Source of the DNA: Sphingomonas sp. 67-36
Lineage (GTDB): Bacteria; Pseudomonadota; Alphaproteobacteria; Sphingomonadales; Sphingomonadaceae
Assembly: GCA_001897375.1 (NCBI GenBank)
Contig: MKSU01000013.1
Coordinates: forward strand, 1 to 64,000
Direction: 5' to 3'
DNA length: 64,000 nucleotides
In this document: positions 44,040 through 53,546 of the stretch, one piece after another
Numbering within the stretch: the stretch's first letter is position 1
Layout of the letters: the number at the start of each line of letters is the position of its first letter
Position numbers and translations under genes: made by a program
Notes under the pieces: model-generated
What the model was told of the DNA's origin: nothing
Database searches by the model: none
Seen by the model: only the letters and a program-made list of their open reading frames with translations

Positions 44040-46320
44040 GCGGCGCCTCCTGTAGCGTGGAACCGGCCGAGACCGGCATCGAGATCGTGCAACGGACACC
44101 GTCCGGCCCGAGCGTGAAGCTGGTCCTGGCCTTGAGCTGATAGGGCAACGCGCGCTCGATCAGCTCGCGTCCCTGTCCGCCGCCGGCCGGCTTCGACCCG
44201 GCGGGAGGCATCCTGACATTGCTCTCGCACCAGTCGATGTGGAGCCAGGGGCGGTCGCCCGGGCCGTCCGGCTCCAGCCGCCAATCCACCGTCAGCCTGC
44301 CCTGCGGCTGACCGAGCGCGCCATATTTGACCGCGTTCGTCGCAAGCTCGTGGATGACCATCGCCAGCGTCTGCACCGTCGAGGAGCGGAGGCGCACGCC
44401 GTCCGGCCCGTTGAGGCTGACCCGGTCGGCGGCCCCGTCCAGCGCCGCCAGCTCGGCGTGGATCAGCTCGTCGAAGGTCACCCGGTCATGCTCGTTCAGG
44501 CGCGACAGCAGCCCCTGCACGCGCCCCAATGCTTCGAGCTGGTCGCGGAAGCGGGCGCGGAAGTCGGACAGGTCGGTGCTGGCGCGCGCCGTCTTGTCGG
44601 CCATCGAGCGCACCACCCCCAACAGGTTGCGGGTGCGGTGCTGAAGCTCCCCGACGAGCACGCGCTGGCGCTCCTGCAACTCCCGCACGTCATGGATGTC
44701 GGTCGAGGTGCCGAGCCACTCGGTGATCGCGCCGAACCCGTTGCGCACCGGCAGGGCGCGGGTCTGGAACCAGCGATATTCGCGCGCCGACGCGTGGCAG
44801 ATGCGGGCCTCCAGATCGAGCCGCCCCTGCCGCGCCGCGTCTTCCCACGCGCGCCGCGCCTTGTCGCGGTCGTCGGGGTGAAAGGCATCCAGCCAGCCGA
44901 ACCCCGTGCTCTCCGCCGGGGACAGCCCGGTATGCTCGCTCCATTGCGGGCTCGACCAGGTCCACTTGCCCGCATCGACCGCGCGCCAGACGAGCTGGGG
45001 AATGCCTTCCATCAGCACCTGGAGGCGGCGCTCGGTTTCACGCAGCTCGGTCAGGTCGTGGCCGACCCCACCGATGAGCGTGACCTTGCTGTCGGCGTCG
45101 GCGATCGGAAAGTCGGTGTTGCGCAGCCAGCGGATCGAACCGTCCAACGGCCGCCGGATGCGATAATCGAAGGTGACGTGCTCGCCCCCGCGAACCCGTC
45201 TCACCGCATCGATGGCGCAGGCGCGATCCTCGGGAACGATCAGCTTCAGCCAATTACGGAAATTATCGCCTTTCAACGCCTCGTCCCGGCCGAGGCCGTA
45301 GATCGTATCGAATGCCGGGGTCAGATATTGCCATTGCAAAGTCGCGGCATCACGAATCCACAGGACGTCCTGCGATGCCTCTCCGAACTGGCGAAGGCGA
45401 TCCTCGCTTTCGCGCAAGGCTATCTCCGCGCGTTTCTGTTCGGTGACGTCCTGGCCGATCTTCAGATAGCCGCGCAGCTTGCCCCCGCGGTCCTTGAGCG
45501 CGATCGTCTGCCCGTCGAGGAACACCGGTGCGCCGTCCTGCCGCCGATGCCATCGCACGTTGGCCGCCGTTCCGTTCTCCCGCGCGCCCGAAAGTTCCCG
45601 CGAAGGCACGCCCTCGGCCCGGTCCTGCTCGGTGAAGATCATGTCGGTCGTCTTCCCGATCGCCTCGGACGGCGACCAGCCGAGAATGTCCTCCGAGCCG
45701 CCGAGCCAGTCGGTGATGCGATCATCGGCGTCGCTGACCACCATCACATAGCCCCGCGCATTCTCCACGATCAGCCGCAGGCGCTCGTCCGTTTCGCGGA
45801 GCGCGGCGGAGGTCTTCAGGCGATCGATGACGGGCCCGAGCACCATCGAATAGGTCTTGAGGAACTCGATATCCTGCTGATCGAACTCGCGCGCCTCGCA
45901 CGCATCCACCTGCAGGATGCCATAGGGCTTGCGGCCGGGCAGCAGGATCGGCACGTTCACCAGCGCGACCACGCCATGATCGCGGAGGAAGGCGGGGAAT
46001 TCGAAGCGCTCCTCACGCGCCAGGTCATTGGTGATGACTGGCTCCGTTATTTCGATCGCGAACGCCTCGGACGAGCGCTCGGAAAGGCTGACGCGCTCGT
46101 GGCCGACGATGCCCGGTCGCCATCCCACGCCGGCGCGGACCAGCCCGGTGTCGGTCCGACGATCGATCTCGATCACCTTCGCGAAGTCGGCATCCAGCGC
46201 CTCGGCGATCAACCGGCATGCCTCGTTGAGGATCTCGTCGAGATCATCATGATCGAGGACGAAATCGCCGAATTCGGAGAGGACGCGCTGGCGTCTGGCA
46301 AATTCCTGTTGACCGGCCAT
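44032..46320 (-). CDS. HWE-family sensor histidine kinase with GAF and three PAS domains
   Basis: A 762-residue soluble sensor kinase with no transmembrane segment. Residues about 20-165 form a GAF domain (EALDADFAKVIEIDRRTDTG). Three PAS domains follow at about 180-305, 310-430 and 435-555 (the second and third contain RYRIRRPLDGS-like PAC segments and WFQTRALPVRNGFGAITEW). The HWE module starts with VGELQHRTRNLLGVVRSMAD, the phospho-His in QHR. The ATP lid region contains VIHELATNAVKYGALG and ends in HIDWCES. This type senses intracellular cues such as redox or light through PAS cofactors. It is coupled to the receiver gene downstream. Confidence 0.93.
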   Translation of the reverse strand: MAGQQEFARRQRVLSEFGDFVLDHDDLDEILNEACRLIAEALDADFAKVIEIDRRTDTGLVRAGVGWRPGIVGHERVSLSERSSEAFAIEITEPVITNDLAREERFEFPAFLRDHGVVALVNVPILLPGRKPYGILQVDACEAREFDQQDIEFLKTYSMVLGPVIDRLKTSAALRETDERLRLIVENARGYVMVVSDADDRITDWLGGSEDILGWSPSEAIGKTTDMIFTEQDRAEGVPSRELSGARENGTAANVRWHRRQDGAPVFLDGQTIALKDRGGKLRGYLKIGQDVTEQKRAEIALRESEDRLRQFGEASQDVLWIRDAATLQWQYLTPAFDTIYGLGRDEALKGDNFRNWLKLIVPEDRACAIDAVRRVRGGEHVTFDYRIRRPLDGSIRWLRNTDFPIADADSKVTLIGGVGHDLTELRETERRLQVLMEGIPQLVWRAVDAGKWTWSSPQWSEHTGLSPAESTGFGWLDAFHPDDRDKARRAWEDAARQGRLDLEARICHASAREYRWFQTRALPVRNGFGAITEWLGTSTDIHDVRELQERQRVLVGELQHRTRNLLGVVRSMADKTARASTDLSDFRARFRDQLEALGRVQGLLSRLNEHDRVTFDELIHAELAALDGAADRVSLNGPDGVRLRSSTVQTLAMVIHELATNAVKYGALGQPQGRLTVDWRLEPDGPGDRPWLHIDWCESNVRMPPAGSKPAGGGQGRELIERALPYQLKARTSFTLGPDGVRCTISMPVSAGSTLQEAPHG

Positions 46321-46445
46321 TCACGGTCAACGCTTTTCAAGCCGTTCTGTCTCCTCAAATAGGCGTGATCATTTTGTCGGAATCCGGCGCGAGGCTGCGG
46401 CATCTCTCGCTGACATCATGCGTTGGAGTGGTGAAAGGATCGACG

Positions 46446-46709
46446 ATGGCCAACGGCTGGGCACATGACGGCGCGGTACAGGAGCAGATCGAAGACACCG
46501 TGACCGACGCTGTCAAGAACGCGCGGGCCCGGCTCGCTTCGGGCGAAGGCACGCGCTTCTGCGAGGATTGCGGCGAGGAGATACCGGCGGCGCGGCGCAA
46601 GGCCCAGCCTTCGAGCCGCACCTGCGTCAAGTGTCAGGCGGACCGCGATGCCGCGATCCGACCGAGCGGTTTCAACCGGCGAGGAAGCAAGGATAGCCAG
46701 TTGCGCTAG
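46446..46709 (+). CDS. YbiI-like DksA/TraR-type zinc-finger protein
   Basis: An 87-residue protein. It begins MANGWAHDGAVQEQIEDTV and ends GFNRRGSKDSQLR, both close to E. coli YbiI. The C4 zinc finger is CEDCGEEIPAARR running to TCVKCQ. This small DksA/TraR family binds zinc, and some members bind RNA polymerase. YbiI itself has an uncertain role. ATG 46446 has AAAGGAT upstream. The gene lies alone between the kinase and an SDR gene. Confidence 0.88.
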   Translation: MANGWAHDGAVQEQIEDTVTDAVKNARARLASGEGTRFCEDCGEEIPAARRKAQPSSRTCVKCQADRDAAIRPSGFNRRGSKDSQLR

Positions 46710-46746
46710 TGCCGATTTCGCCTCAGCTTCCGAGCGGGGATTGGGA

Positions 46747-47607
46747 ATGTCATTGAAGCGTCTGGGAGGTAAGGTCGCCATCGTCACGGGCGCGGCCCGG
46801 GGCATCGGGCGTGCGACCGCGATCGCCTTCGCACGCGAAGGCGCGACGGTGGTTGGGGTCGACATCGCGGGCCCGGTCAGCAGCACGCTGGAAGTGGTCC
46901 CCGCCACACCCGCCGAACTGGACGAAACCGGGCGGCTGGTCCAAGCGGAAGGCGCGACCTGGGCGGCGCGGCAGCTCGACCAACGCGACATCGCCGCTTT
47001 GCGCGACGCGGCCGCGTGGATCGCCGACACCTTCGGCAAGATCGATATCCTCTTCGCCAATGCCGGCATCCAGGCGTTCAGGCCGATCCTCGATATGGAG
47101 GACGCCGACTGGCACGACCAGATCGACGTCAACCTCTCCGGCACCTGCAACGCCATTCGCGCCGTCGCACCGTATCTCGTCAAGAATGGCGGCGGGCGGA
47201 TCATCGTCACTTCCTCGACGCAGGGGCAGCATGGCACCAAGTACGGCGCGGCCTATTCGGCGTCGAAATGGGGGATCATCGGCCTGATGAAATCCGCCGC
47301 GCTGGAGCTGGGGCAATATGGCATCACGGTCAACGCAATCGTCCCGGGCCTGATCGACACGCCGCTTACGCGCCACCGGCAGCGCTATGCGCAGGCGATC
47401 GACGATCTCGATAACGCCGAACCGTTGGGGAAGCTGGAAGCCGAGGCGAAGCAGAAGCTCGCCGCCAAATCGCCGCTCGGCGTGCCGTGGCTCCCACCCG
47501 AATCCATTGCGCCCGCCGTCGTTTTTCTCGCCAGCGACGAAGCTTCGATGGTTTCGGGCGCGACATATGACGTCACCGGCGGAGACAGCGCCAATATCAC
47601 CGCATGA
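46747..47607 (+). CDS. SDR family mycofactocin-like/carveol-dehydrogenase-type oxidoreductase
   Basis: A 286-residue SDR starting at ATG 46747 with a GGGGA site. TGAARGIG near 16 binds NAD. An insertion of about 15 residues after the second strand (DIAGPVSSTLEVVPATPAEL) is the mark of the extended SDR type related to carveol dehydrogenase. Catalysis uses the Ser of TSSTQGQ and YSASK. The C-terminal MVSGATYDVTGG is standard. It follows the zinc-finger gene by 37 bases and converges on the DUF1810 gene with a 3-base gap. The alcohol or ketone substrate is unknown. Confidence 0.88.
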   Translation: MSLKRLGGKVAIVTGAARGIGRATAIAFAREGATVVGVDIAGPVSSTLEVVPATPAELDETGRLVQAEGATWAARQLDQRDIAALRDAAAWIADTFGKIDILFANAGIQAFRPILDMEDADWHDQIDVNLSGTCNAIRAVAPYLVKNGGGRIIVTSSTQGQHGTKYGAAYSASKWGIIGLMKSAALELGQYGITVNAIVPGLIDTPLTRHRQRYAQAIDDLDNAEPLGKLEAEAKQKLAAKSPLGVPWLPPESIAPAVVFLASDEASMVSGATYDVTGGDSANITA

Positions 47608-47610
47608 CGG

Positions 47611-48051
47611 TCACCCAGGCGGAGAATCCCGGCTCAGAAGGTGTAGCGTCGCCGGATCACGCTCCCCATCGAACCAGCGGTCGAGCGTCGCTGCAATTAG
47701 CTTCTGCGGCCTTACCGCCTCGAACAAAGTCAGCGATGAACGCAGCTTCATCGCGTCGATATCGCCAAACACCGCTATTGGATCACTGGTAGTCAGATCC
47801 TGCAATGCCGCCAAACATTCGAGATACCGCGGCCCGAGCACCGGATGATCGAAATAGGCCCTCGCTTCATCGAGCGAGCGGATCGCAAAATGGCGCGCTG
47901 TCGGGCTGCGGCCAAGGCCGGCAATCTGCGGAAAGACAAACCACATCCAATGCGAGTGGTCTGCGCCACGACGGATTTCAGCCAGCGCGGCCGGATAGAT
48001 CAGCATCTGCGCCTCGACAAAACGATCAAGCGACTCCGCGTCGGGCATCAC
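47611..48051 (-). CDS. DUF1810-family protein
   Basis: A 146-residue protein of the DUF1810 family. The conserved opening LDRFVEAQMLIYPAALAEIR and HSHWMWFVFPQIAGLGRSPT, followed by EARAYFDHPVLGPRYLECL, are clear. Family members have no established activity, although this domain is linked to NAD-related hydrolysis by fold. Length is typical. It is convergent with the SDR gene. Confidence 0.88.
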   Translation of the reverse strand: MMPDAESLDRFVEAQMLIYPAALAEIRRGADHSHWMWFVFPQIAGLGRSPTARHFAIRSLDEARAYFDHPVLGPRYLECLAALQDLTTSDPIAVFGDIDAMKLRSSLTLFEAVRPQKLIAATLDRWFDGERDPATLHLLSRDSPPG

Positions 48052-48328
48052 ACCAATTCCTCATAGCCCGAACAGAACTGCGTCGGGATGTCGGCGATCG
48101 AGGTGATATCCACCTCAGCCGATGGTCATGGAACATGCTTGTCGGCCTCCTTGCGACTCTTGATTGTTCGCATTATGTTCTCAATATGGACCCGGGCCAC
48201 CCCTTTCGACTTTGGCGACCGTGCCGGCGGTCGACCTGTTAGCATCTTTGCCCAGGCCCACGTTCACCGTCGAGGAACTGACGGATCCATCGCGGCAGCG
48301 TTGCTCGCGCTATGAGGAAGACGAAGCA

Positions 48329-48643
48329 GTGAGCCGATTGTGGGACACTCCCGAATTCTCGGCGCGCAGCGAGGCCGACGATATTCTCCGCGAAATGTCC
48401 GATGCCGATCCCGCAGCGCTCGCGGATTCGCTGGAATGCAATATCGGGTCCTATGATCCCGAACTGGCGATGGGGGTCGTGGGCGAGTTGCACCGCTGCG
48501 CTGCCGCGGGCGTCCGCTTCTGGTCGCTGCCCTATTCGCAAGGCGCGGAGCCAAAGGACGACTGCGCACAAAAGCCGATGCCGGCGTGGTTCTCGCAGAC
48601 CGATGAGCGGAACGACGTCACCGCCGACGATATCCCGTGGTGA
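48329..48643 (+). CDS. hypothetical protein next to the AlkB-like gene
   Basis: A 104-residue acidic protein beginning at GTG 48329 (GAGGAAG upstream). It starts with SRLWDTPEFSARSEADDILR and ends NDVTADDIPW, with a Cys in LECNIGSYD. It overlaps the start of the AlkB-like dioxygenase gene, which argues for a real coupled gene. I recognise no domain. An upstream extension of the frame to about 48164 is possible but less well supported. Confidence 0.6.
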   Translation: MSRLWDTPEFSARSEADDILREMSDADPAALADSLECNIGSYDPELAMGVVGELHRCAAAGVRFWSLPYSQGAEPKDDCAQKPMPAWFSQTDERNDVTADDIPW

Positions 48644-49239
48644 AGACTGCGGTTCGCGATCTTTTCAACGCGCCCGTGCTACCTGGCCTCGATTATCGCG
48701 ACGGCTTCATCGGCACCGACGAGGAACTGGCGTTGATCGCGCAGATCGACGGCACGGGTCTGAGTCCGTTTCAGTTTCAGCAATGGACCGGGAAGCGGCT
48801 CACGCGCAGCTTCGGGTGGAGCTATGATTTCACGAGCGGCGCCTTCGCCCGAACCGACCCGATCCCCGCATGGCTCCAGCCGCTCAAGGCGCGCGCGGCG
48901 GCCTTTGCCGGACTGGTCCCCGACGATCTCGTCCAGGCGCTCCTGATCCGCTACGATCCGGGCGCCGGCATCGGCTGGCACAAGGATCGCCCCGTTTTCG
49001 AGCATGTCGTTGGCATTTCGCTCGGTGCGCCGGCGGCGATGCGCTTCCGCCGACGGGCAGGCACGAAATTCGAGCGCGCTTCGGCCGATCTCGCACCCCG
49101 GTCGATCTATCACCTCACCGGCGAGGCCCGGCATGGCTGGGAGCACAGCATTGCCCCGATCGACACGCCGCGCTGGTCGATTACCTTCCGGTCACTCGCA
49201 CGACCCACTGCCTTGCCGCGCCCTGCCGTCGCTTCGTAA
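48637..49239 (+). CDS. alkB: AlkB-like 2-oxoglutarate/iron-dependent dioxygenase
   Basis: A 200-residue Fe(II)/2-oxoglutarate dioxygenase. The metal triad His-x-Asp...His appears as GWHKDRP near residue 108 and HGWEHS near 167. The 2-oxoglutarate Arg is in RWSITFR, and LLIRYDPGAGIGWHKD is the family core. Relatives demethylate 1-methyladenine and 3-methylcytosine in DNA or RNA. The shorter AlkB2/ABH-like pattern suggests a DNA repair role. Start GTG 48637 or GTG 48640, both overlapping the hypothetical gene. It belongs to the repair island 48.3-53.8 kb. Confidence 0.9.
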   Translation: MVKTAVRDLFNAPVLPGLDYRDGFIGTDEELALIAQIDGTGLSPFQFQQWTGKRLTRSFGWSYDFTSGAFARTDPIPAWLQPLKARAAAFAGLVPDDLVQALLIRYDPGAGIGWHKDRPVFEHVVGISLGAPAAMRFRRRAGTKFERASADLAPRSIYHLTGEARHGWEHSIAPIDTPRWSITFRSLARPTALPRPAVAS

Positions 49240-49249
49240 GTGCGAGGGG

Positions 49250-49708
49250 ATGACGACGACCCACAAAGCTTCCCGAGCGATTCTCGCCACGCCGCGCGCG
49301 ATCTTTCGCGTCCTGCTCGATGGCGAGGCGATGGCGAGCTGGCGTCCGCCAGCCGGCATGACTGCGCGGGTCGAGGGCTTCGATCCACGCCCCGGCGGCG
49401 GCTATCGTATGACGCTGATCTATCCTAACGATGGCGCGGCGCGCGGCAAGACGAGCGCGCGCGAGGACGTGGTCGAGGGTCGCTTCGTCGAGATCCTGCC
49501 CGACGAGCGGCTGGTCGAGCAAGTCCGGTTCGTCAGTGACGATACCAGTTTCGAGGGTGTGATGACGATCACCACCACGCTCGCCCCGGTCAGTGACGGC
49601 ACCCGCGTCACCTTCACCGCCACCGACGTTCCGTCGGGAATCAGCGAGACCGATCACCGCACCGGCATGGAGTCGACGCTGCGCAACCTCGCCAATTTCG
49701 TCGAATAG
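49250..49708 (+). CDS. SRPBCC/AHSA1-family protein
   Basis: A 152-residue AHSA1-type START-fold protein. It opens with KASRAILATPRAIFRVLLDG and EAMASWRPPAGMTARVEGFD and ends SETDHRTGMESTLRNLANFV, as is typical of Activator-of-Hsp90-ATPase-like proteins. The predicted ATG has GAGGGG very close, so the true start could differ by a few codons. It follows AlkB by 10 bases. The ligand is unknown. Confidence 0.85.
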   Translation: MTTTHKASRAILATPRAIFRVLLDGEAMASWRPPAGMTARVEGFDPRPGGGYRMTLIYPNDGAARGKTSAREDVVEGRFVEILPDERLVEQVRFVSDDTSFEGVMTITTTLAPVSDGTRVTFTATDVPSGISETDHRTGMESTLRNLANFVE

Positions 49709-49731
49709 GCTGGCCCGGCTACTCGACAGGA

Positions 49732-50310
49732 TCAGTCGGCGCGCCACGCCCGCATTGCTTTCTCATATTTCCCGCGCGCCGCATCGATCCGGCGTTCGAT
49801 GGCGTCGCGCTCCCGCGCCTGCCGCTCCTCGAGTTCTCGGCGTTCGCGGTCGAGGTCGGCCTGCTTGCAGGCAAAAGCATCACTGGCCTCGCGGTGGCGT
49901 GCTTCGATCGTGGCGAGCGCCGCCTCCGCGCGGTCGAGCGCCGTACGGCTCGGTCTGGGTTTCGGTTTGGCCTTGGGTTTCGCTCGTGTCGCGATCCGGG
50001 CGTGCGACGATGGCCTTTGCTCCGGTTGGTCCTCCGCCTTCCTTTTCGGCTTCGATCGCGGTGCATCCTTGGGCAGCGCCGCCATATGCTCGGCAGCCGT
50101 GCCCCGAACGCACCGGATGACCTTGCCCGGATTGGCGAGCGGCCCGGCCATCAGCCCCGGATCATCGACCTGTTCGGCCGCACCGGCGGCAAAAAGGTTC
50201 TTGTCGCTGCCCCACGCTTCGAGCGCGGCTTTCTGGCTCGGCGCGGCGACATAGGCGTCGTGGAAACCGATCGGCGTGCGGAACACCTTGAGCTTCTGCT
50301 TGCGCGCCAT
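49732..50310 (-). CDS. hypothetical basic coiled-coil protein
   Basis: A 192-residue protein. The first 70 residues form a compact domain (KLKVFRTPIGFHDAYVAAPS, then QKAALEAWGSDKNLFAAGAAE). The middle is rich in Lys, Pro and Arg. The last 65 residues form a long charged helix, probably a coiled coil, with repeats of Glu, Arg and Gln. Related proteins are common in Sphingomonas next to ligase D genes, so a DNA-repair accessory role is possible. No catalytic motif is visible. Confidence 0.75.
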   Translation of the reverse strand: MARKQKLKVFRTPIGFHDAYVAAPSQKAALEAWGSDKNLFAAGAAEQVDDPGLMAGPLANPGKVIRCVRGTAAEHMAALPKDAPRSKPKRKAEDQPEQRPSSHARIATRAKPKAKPKPRPSRTALDRAEAALATIEARHREASDAFACKQADLDRERRELEERQARERDAIERRIDAARGKYEKAMRAWRAD

Positions 50311-50339
50311 CGCTGATCAAGCCTTGGGCCAGCGCATGG

Positions 50340-50846
50340 TTACGCCTTCCAGAGATCGCGGAGCGGTCCCGATGTTCCGGTAACCGGATCCTGCTCCGGC
50401 ACGGGAAGCGCGCGCATGCGCCTGCGCGCCGCATCGTCCGGCGCCTCACGACAGATGTCCCAATCCTCTCCTCGCGGATACGCGCCAACCACAAGGAAAT
50501 CGTCGCTGACCTCAAGCCGGCAATGGCCGGTGCCAACCGGCAACACCAGCGCATCACCGGCGCTGACCCCGATCTCGCGCCCGCCCGGTCCGCCGAGAAG
50601 CAGCGTGCCGTATCCGCTCGCCACGCCGAGCGCCTCATGCGCGGTCGAATGATAATGGTGATAGTCATAGACGCCATCGCGCCATTGCGGCGGCCAGTCA
50701 TGATCGGCGAACATCCGCTCGAAGCGCTCGGCGGCGTCCTTGCCCTCGGCCTTCACCGCGCCGCGATAGAGCAGCACCGGCAGCCGCGCGTTGTTCGGCA
50801 CCCAGTCATTCTCCTGCAGGATGAACTGCTCCGTCTCCATCGTCAT
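50340..50846 (-). CDS. cupin-domain protein (YjlB-like)
   Basis: A 168-residue single-cupin protein. The metal-binding block is YHHYHSTAHEALGVASG near residue 55 and the second cupin motif contains GDALVLPVGTGHCRLE near 100. The C-terminal PYPRGEDWDICREAP-like stretch, with GAYPRGEDWD, matches the YjlB family of putative oxygen-sensing or metal proteins. It overlaps the exonuclease III gene by ATGA. A second in-frame ATG at 50840 has better ribosome-site spacing. Confidence 0.85.
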   Translation of the reverse strand: MTMETEQFILQENDWVPNNARLPVLLYRGAVKAEGKDAAERFERMFADHDWPPQWRDGVYDYHHYHSTAHEALGVASGYGTLLLGGPGGREIGVSAGDALVLPVGTGHCRLEVSDDFLVVGAYPRGEDWDICREAPDDAARRRMRALPVPEQDPVTGTSGPLRDLWKA

Positions 50847-51655
50847 GCCTTTCCCGGTGACGGCGATCGGGACCGCCGGGCTTTGTCGGCCAGCTCGACC
50901 CATACCGGCGCATGATCGCTGGTCTTCTCCCAGCCGCGCGGGCGGGTATCGACCTCGGCGGCGACGAGCCGGGAGGCCGCAGCCGGATTGAGCAGGACAT
51001 GATCGATACGCAGGCCGGCGTTCCGCTCGAACGCGCCGCGCCAGTATTTCCAGAAGGTGTAGATCGTGTCGTGCGGGTGGAGATGGCGGATGGCGTCGGT
51101 CCAGCCCTGATCGAGCAAGCGCTGGTATTCCGCCTTCACTTCCAAGGCGAACAGCGCGTCGTCGCGCCATCGATCGGGCGCATAGACATCGATGTCGGTC
51201 GGCATGACGTTGAAATCACCCGCCACGATGACCGGTGCGTCGAGATCGATCAACGTGCCGAGATGCGCGCGGAGACGGTCAAACCAGCGCAGCTTGAAGT
51301 CGAACTTCGCGCCGGGACGCGGATTGCCGTTCGGTAGATAGAGGCCGGCGACGAGCACGCCATTGACCGCCGCCTCGATATAGCGGCTCTGCACATCGTC
51401 GGGATCGCCCGGCAGACCGCGCCGGGTTTCATGGATCGCGCCGACGCGGCTGAGGATGGCGACGCCGTTCCACCGGCTCTGCCCATGCCAGATCGCCTCA
51501 TAGCCGGCTTCCCGGATTGCCCGTTCGGGGAAGTTCTCCTGCGGCGCCTTCAATTCCTGCAAGGCGACGATATCGGGCTCGGCGAGGTCGAGCCAACGCA
51601 GCAGCACCGGCAGGCGACCATTGACCCCATTCACGTTATAGGTCGCGATCTTCAT
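50843..51655 (-). CDS. xthA: exodeoxyribonuclease III
   Basis: A 270-residue AP endonuclease of the endonuclease/exonuclease/phosphatase superfamily. The conserved catalytic Glu is in LQELKAPQ, the Asp/Asn pair in VIVAGDFNVMPTDIDVY, and SDHAPVWVEL holds the final Asp-His. KIATYNVNGVNGRL is the standard start. It incises at abasic sites in base excision repair. It overlaps the cupin gene and lies 10 bases after ligase D on the same strand, so all may share a transcript. Confidence 0.95.
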   Translation of the reverse strand: MKIATYNVNGVNGRLPVLLRWLDLAEPDIVALQELKAPQENFPERAIREAGYEAIWHGQSRWNGVAILSRVGAIHETRRGLPGDPDDVQSRYIEAAVNGVLVAGLYLPNGNPRPGAKFDFKLRWFDRLRAHLGTLIDLDAPVIVAGDFNVMPTDIDVYAPDRWRDDALFALEVKAEYQRLLDQGWTDAIRHLHPHDTIYTFWKYWRGAFERNAGLRIDHVLLNPAAASRLVAAEVDTRPRGWEKTSDHAPVWVELADKARRSRSPSPGKA

Positions 51656-51665
51656 GCCGCCGCCG

Positions 51666-53546
51666 TCATAAGTCGGGCAGTTCCTGGCTGGCGCGGCCCC
51701 AGCCAGTCAGCGCTTTCGAGCCGGCGCGCTTGAGCAATTCCACCTGGTCGCCGACGTGGAAATGCGATGGCGTGTCGATCGTCTCCATCTCCTTCCAGGT
51801 GACCGGGGCGGCGACCGGCGCGCCTTCGCGCGACCGGGCACTGTATGGCATTACCGCTGTCGCGCCGCGCTGGTTGCGCAGATAGTCGACGAAGATCCGC
51901 CCCTTGCGCTGGGCCTTGGGCAAGGCGGCGGTGAAATGCTTCGGATCTGATTGCGCGACCGCCTGCGCCAACCGGTGCGTGAAATCCTTGACCTCGGGCC
52001 ATTCCGCGCGCGGCGTGATCGGGGCGATGACATGGACGCCCTTGCCGCCGGTCGGCATCGGGAAGGTTTCGAGGCCGATCGACTGCAATATCTCGCGGAA
52101 ATGGAAGGCGGCGCTCCGCACCGCCTCGAAATCGAGCCCCACGTCAGGATCAAGGTCGAACACCAGCCGGTCGGCCTTCTCGACGTCCTCGATTCGTGCG
52201 CCCCAGCCGTGGAACTCGATCGTCCCCATCTGGACGCAGGTCAGCAGACCTTCCGGCGTATCGATATAGAGATAGGGTTCCTCGTGGCCGTCCTTCTCGG
52301 CGATGCCGACATGGTGGACCGTGTCGCCGAACGACCCGGCGTCATGTTTCTGGAAGAAGCATTTCTTCGCCCGGCCCTGCGGGCAGCGGACGAGGCTGAT
52401 CGGGCGGCTGCCCACCCACGGCAGCATGATCGGCGCGACCGCGGCATAATAGTCCGCGAGCTGTCCCTTGGTCAGACGGCTCTCGGGGTAGATGACGCGC
52501 TCGCGGTTGCTGATCTTGACCAGCGTGATCGCGGACGCCGCGATCGTCTCGACCGGCGCTTCGGCTTCGAGCACCACGGCTTCGGGCTTCTTGTCCTCGC
52601 GCAGGCCGAGATAGCTCGGATGGCGCAGCGTCCCTTCATTGGTCATCTCGGTATAGGCGATCTCCGCCACCAGCCGGGGTTTGAGCCAATGCGCCCCGCG
52701 CACCTCGGCGCGCGGCGCCTTCACCGTCGGCGTTTTCTGTTCGAGCGGCTTCATCACCTCCATCAGCCGCAGCAACTCGGCGGTATCGAACCCGGTGCCG
52801 ACCTTGCCGGCATAGCGCAGCACGCCATCCTCACGGACGCCAAGCATCAGCGAGCGGAACGTTCGCGACTTGTCCGACGGCGTCCAGCCGACGATCACGA
52901 ACTCCTGCCGCCTGATGCACTTGGTCTTGACCCAGCCGCCGTTACGCGAGCCGACATAGCGGCCATCGACCTCCTTGGAGATCACGCCTTCCAGCCCGGC
53001 GTCGCAAAACTCGTGCAGCAGCTTCTCGCCGTTGCCGATGATGTGATCGGAATAATGCAGGCGGCTTTTCGTAGCCGGCAAGATCGCCTTCAGCCGGTTC
53101 TTGCGCTCGACCAGCGGCAGGTTCGTCAGATCCTCGCCATCGAGTTCGAGCAGGTCGAAGGCGTAATAGTCGATCGTGCCGGGCGCGCCCTTGAGCGCGT
53201 TCTGCAATGCCTGGAAGCTCGACTTGCCCGACGCATCGAGCACCACCGCCTCGCCGTCGATCAGCGCCGAGCCGACCTTGAGCGCATCGGCGAGGAGGGC
53301 GCTAAACCGGTCCGACCAGTCGAGCCCCGATCGGGTATAGGCGCGGGCCTCGCCACCGCCGACCGCGATCAGCGTGCGATAGCCGTCATATTTCATCTCG
53401 TGCAGCCAGCGGTTGCCGGTCGGCACCGCATCGACGAGCCGCGCGAGCTGGACCGGCCGGAACGCGGGCGGGCCAGCGGACGGGCGGCCAGCGCTGGCGG
53501 GCTTACGCTTCCCGGTCGGCTGAAGCATGGATCGCGATCGTGCCAT
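51666..53546 (-). CDS. ligD: DNA ligase D, ligase plus polymerase domains, no phosphoesterase domain
   Basis: A 626-residue bifunctional protein for non-homologous end joining. The N-terminal ligase domain (about 30-330) has motif I MKYDGYRTLI, motif IV AGLEGVISKEVDGRYVGS and the OB segment GWTPSDKSRTFRSLMLGVRE. The polymerase/primase domain (about 350-620) contains YPESRLTKGQLADYYAAVAP, the metal motif RLVFDLDPDVGLDF and PTGGKGVHVIAP. The 3'-phosphoesterase domain seen in many LigD proteins is absent. I start at ATG 53546 with an AGAGA site. No Ku gene is in the window. Confidence 0.93.
   Translation of the reverse strand: MARSRSMLQPTGKRKPASAGRPSAGPPAFRPVQLARLVDAVPTGNRWLHEMKYDGYRTLIAVGGGEARAYTRSGLDWSDRFSALLADALKVGSALIDGEAVVLDASGKSSFQALQNALKGAPGTIDYYAFDLLELDGEDLTNLPLVERKNRLKAILPATKSRLHYSDHIIGNGEKLLHEFCDAGLEGVISKEVDGRYVGSRNGGWVKTKCIRRQEFVIVGWTPSDKSRTFRSLMLGVREDGVLRYAGKVGTGFDTAELLRLMEVMKPLEQKTPTVKAPRAEVRGAHWLKPRLVAEIAYTEMTNEGTLRHPSYLGLREDKKPEAVVLEAEAPVETIAASAITLVKISNRERVIYPESRLTKGQLADYYAAVAPIMLPWVGSRPISLVRCPQGRAKKCFFQKHDAGSFGDTVHHVGIAEKDGHEEPYLYIDTPEGLLTCVQMGTIEFHGWGARIEDVEKADRLVFDLDPDVGLDFEAVRSAAFHFREILQSIGLETFPMPTGGKGVHVIAPITPRAEWPEVKDFTHRLAQAVAQSDPKHFTAALPKAQRKGRIFVDYLRNQRGATAVMPYSARSREGAPVAAPVTWKEMETIDTPSHFHVGDQVELLKRAGSKALTGWGRASQELPDL

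Noticed and set aside
44239-46362. A 707-codon frame opposite the histidine kinase
   Set aside because: Same artefact. The kinase frame shows GAF, PAS and HWE motifs, the opposite frame none.
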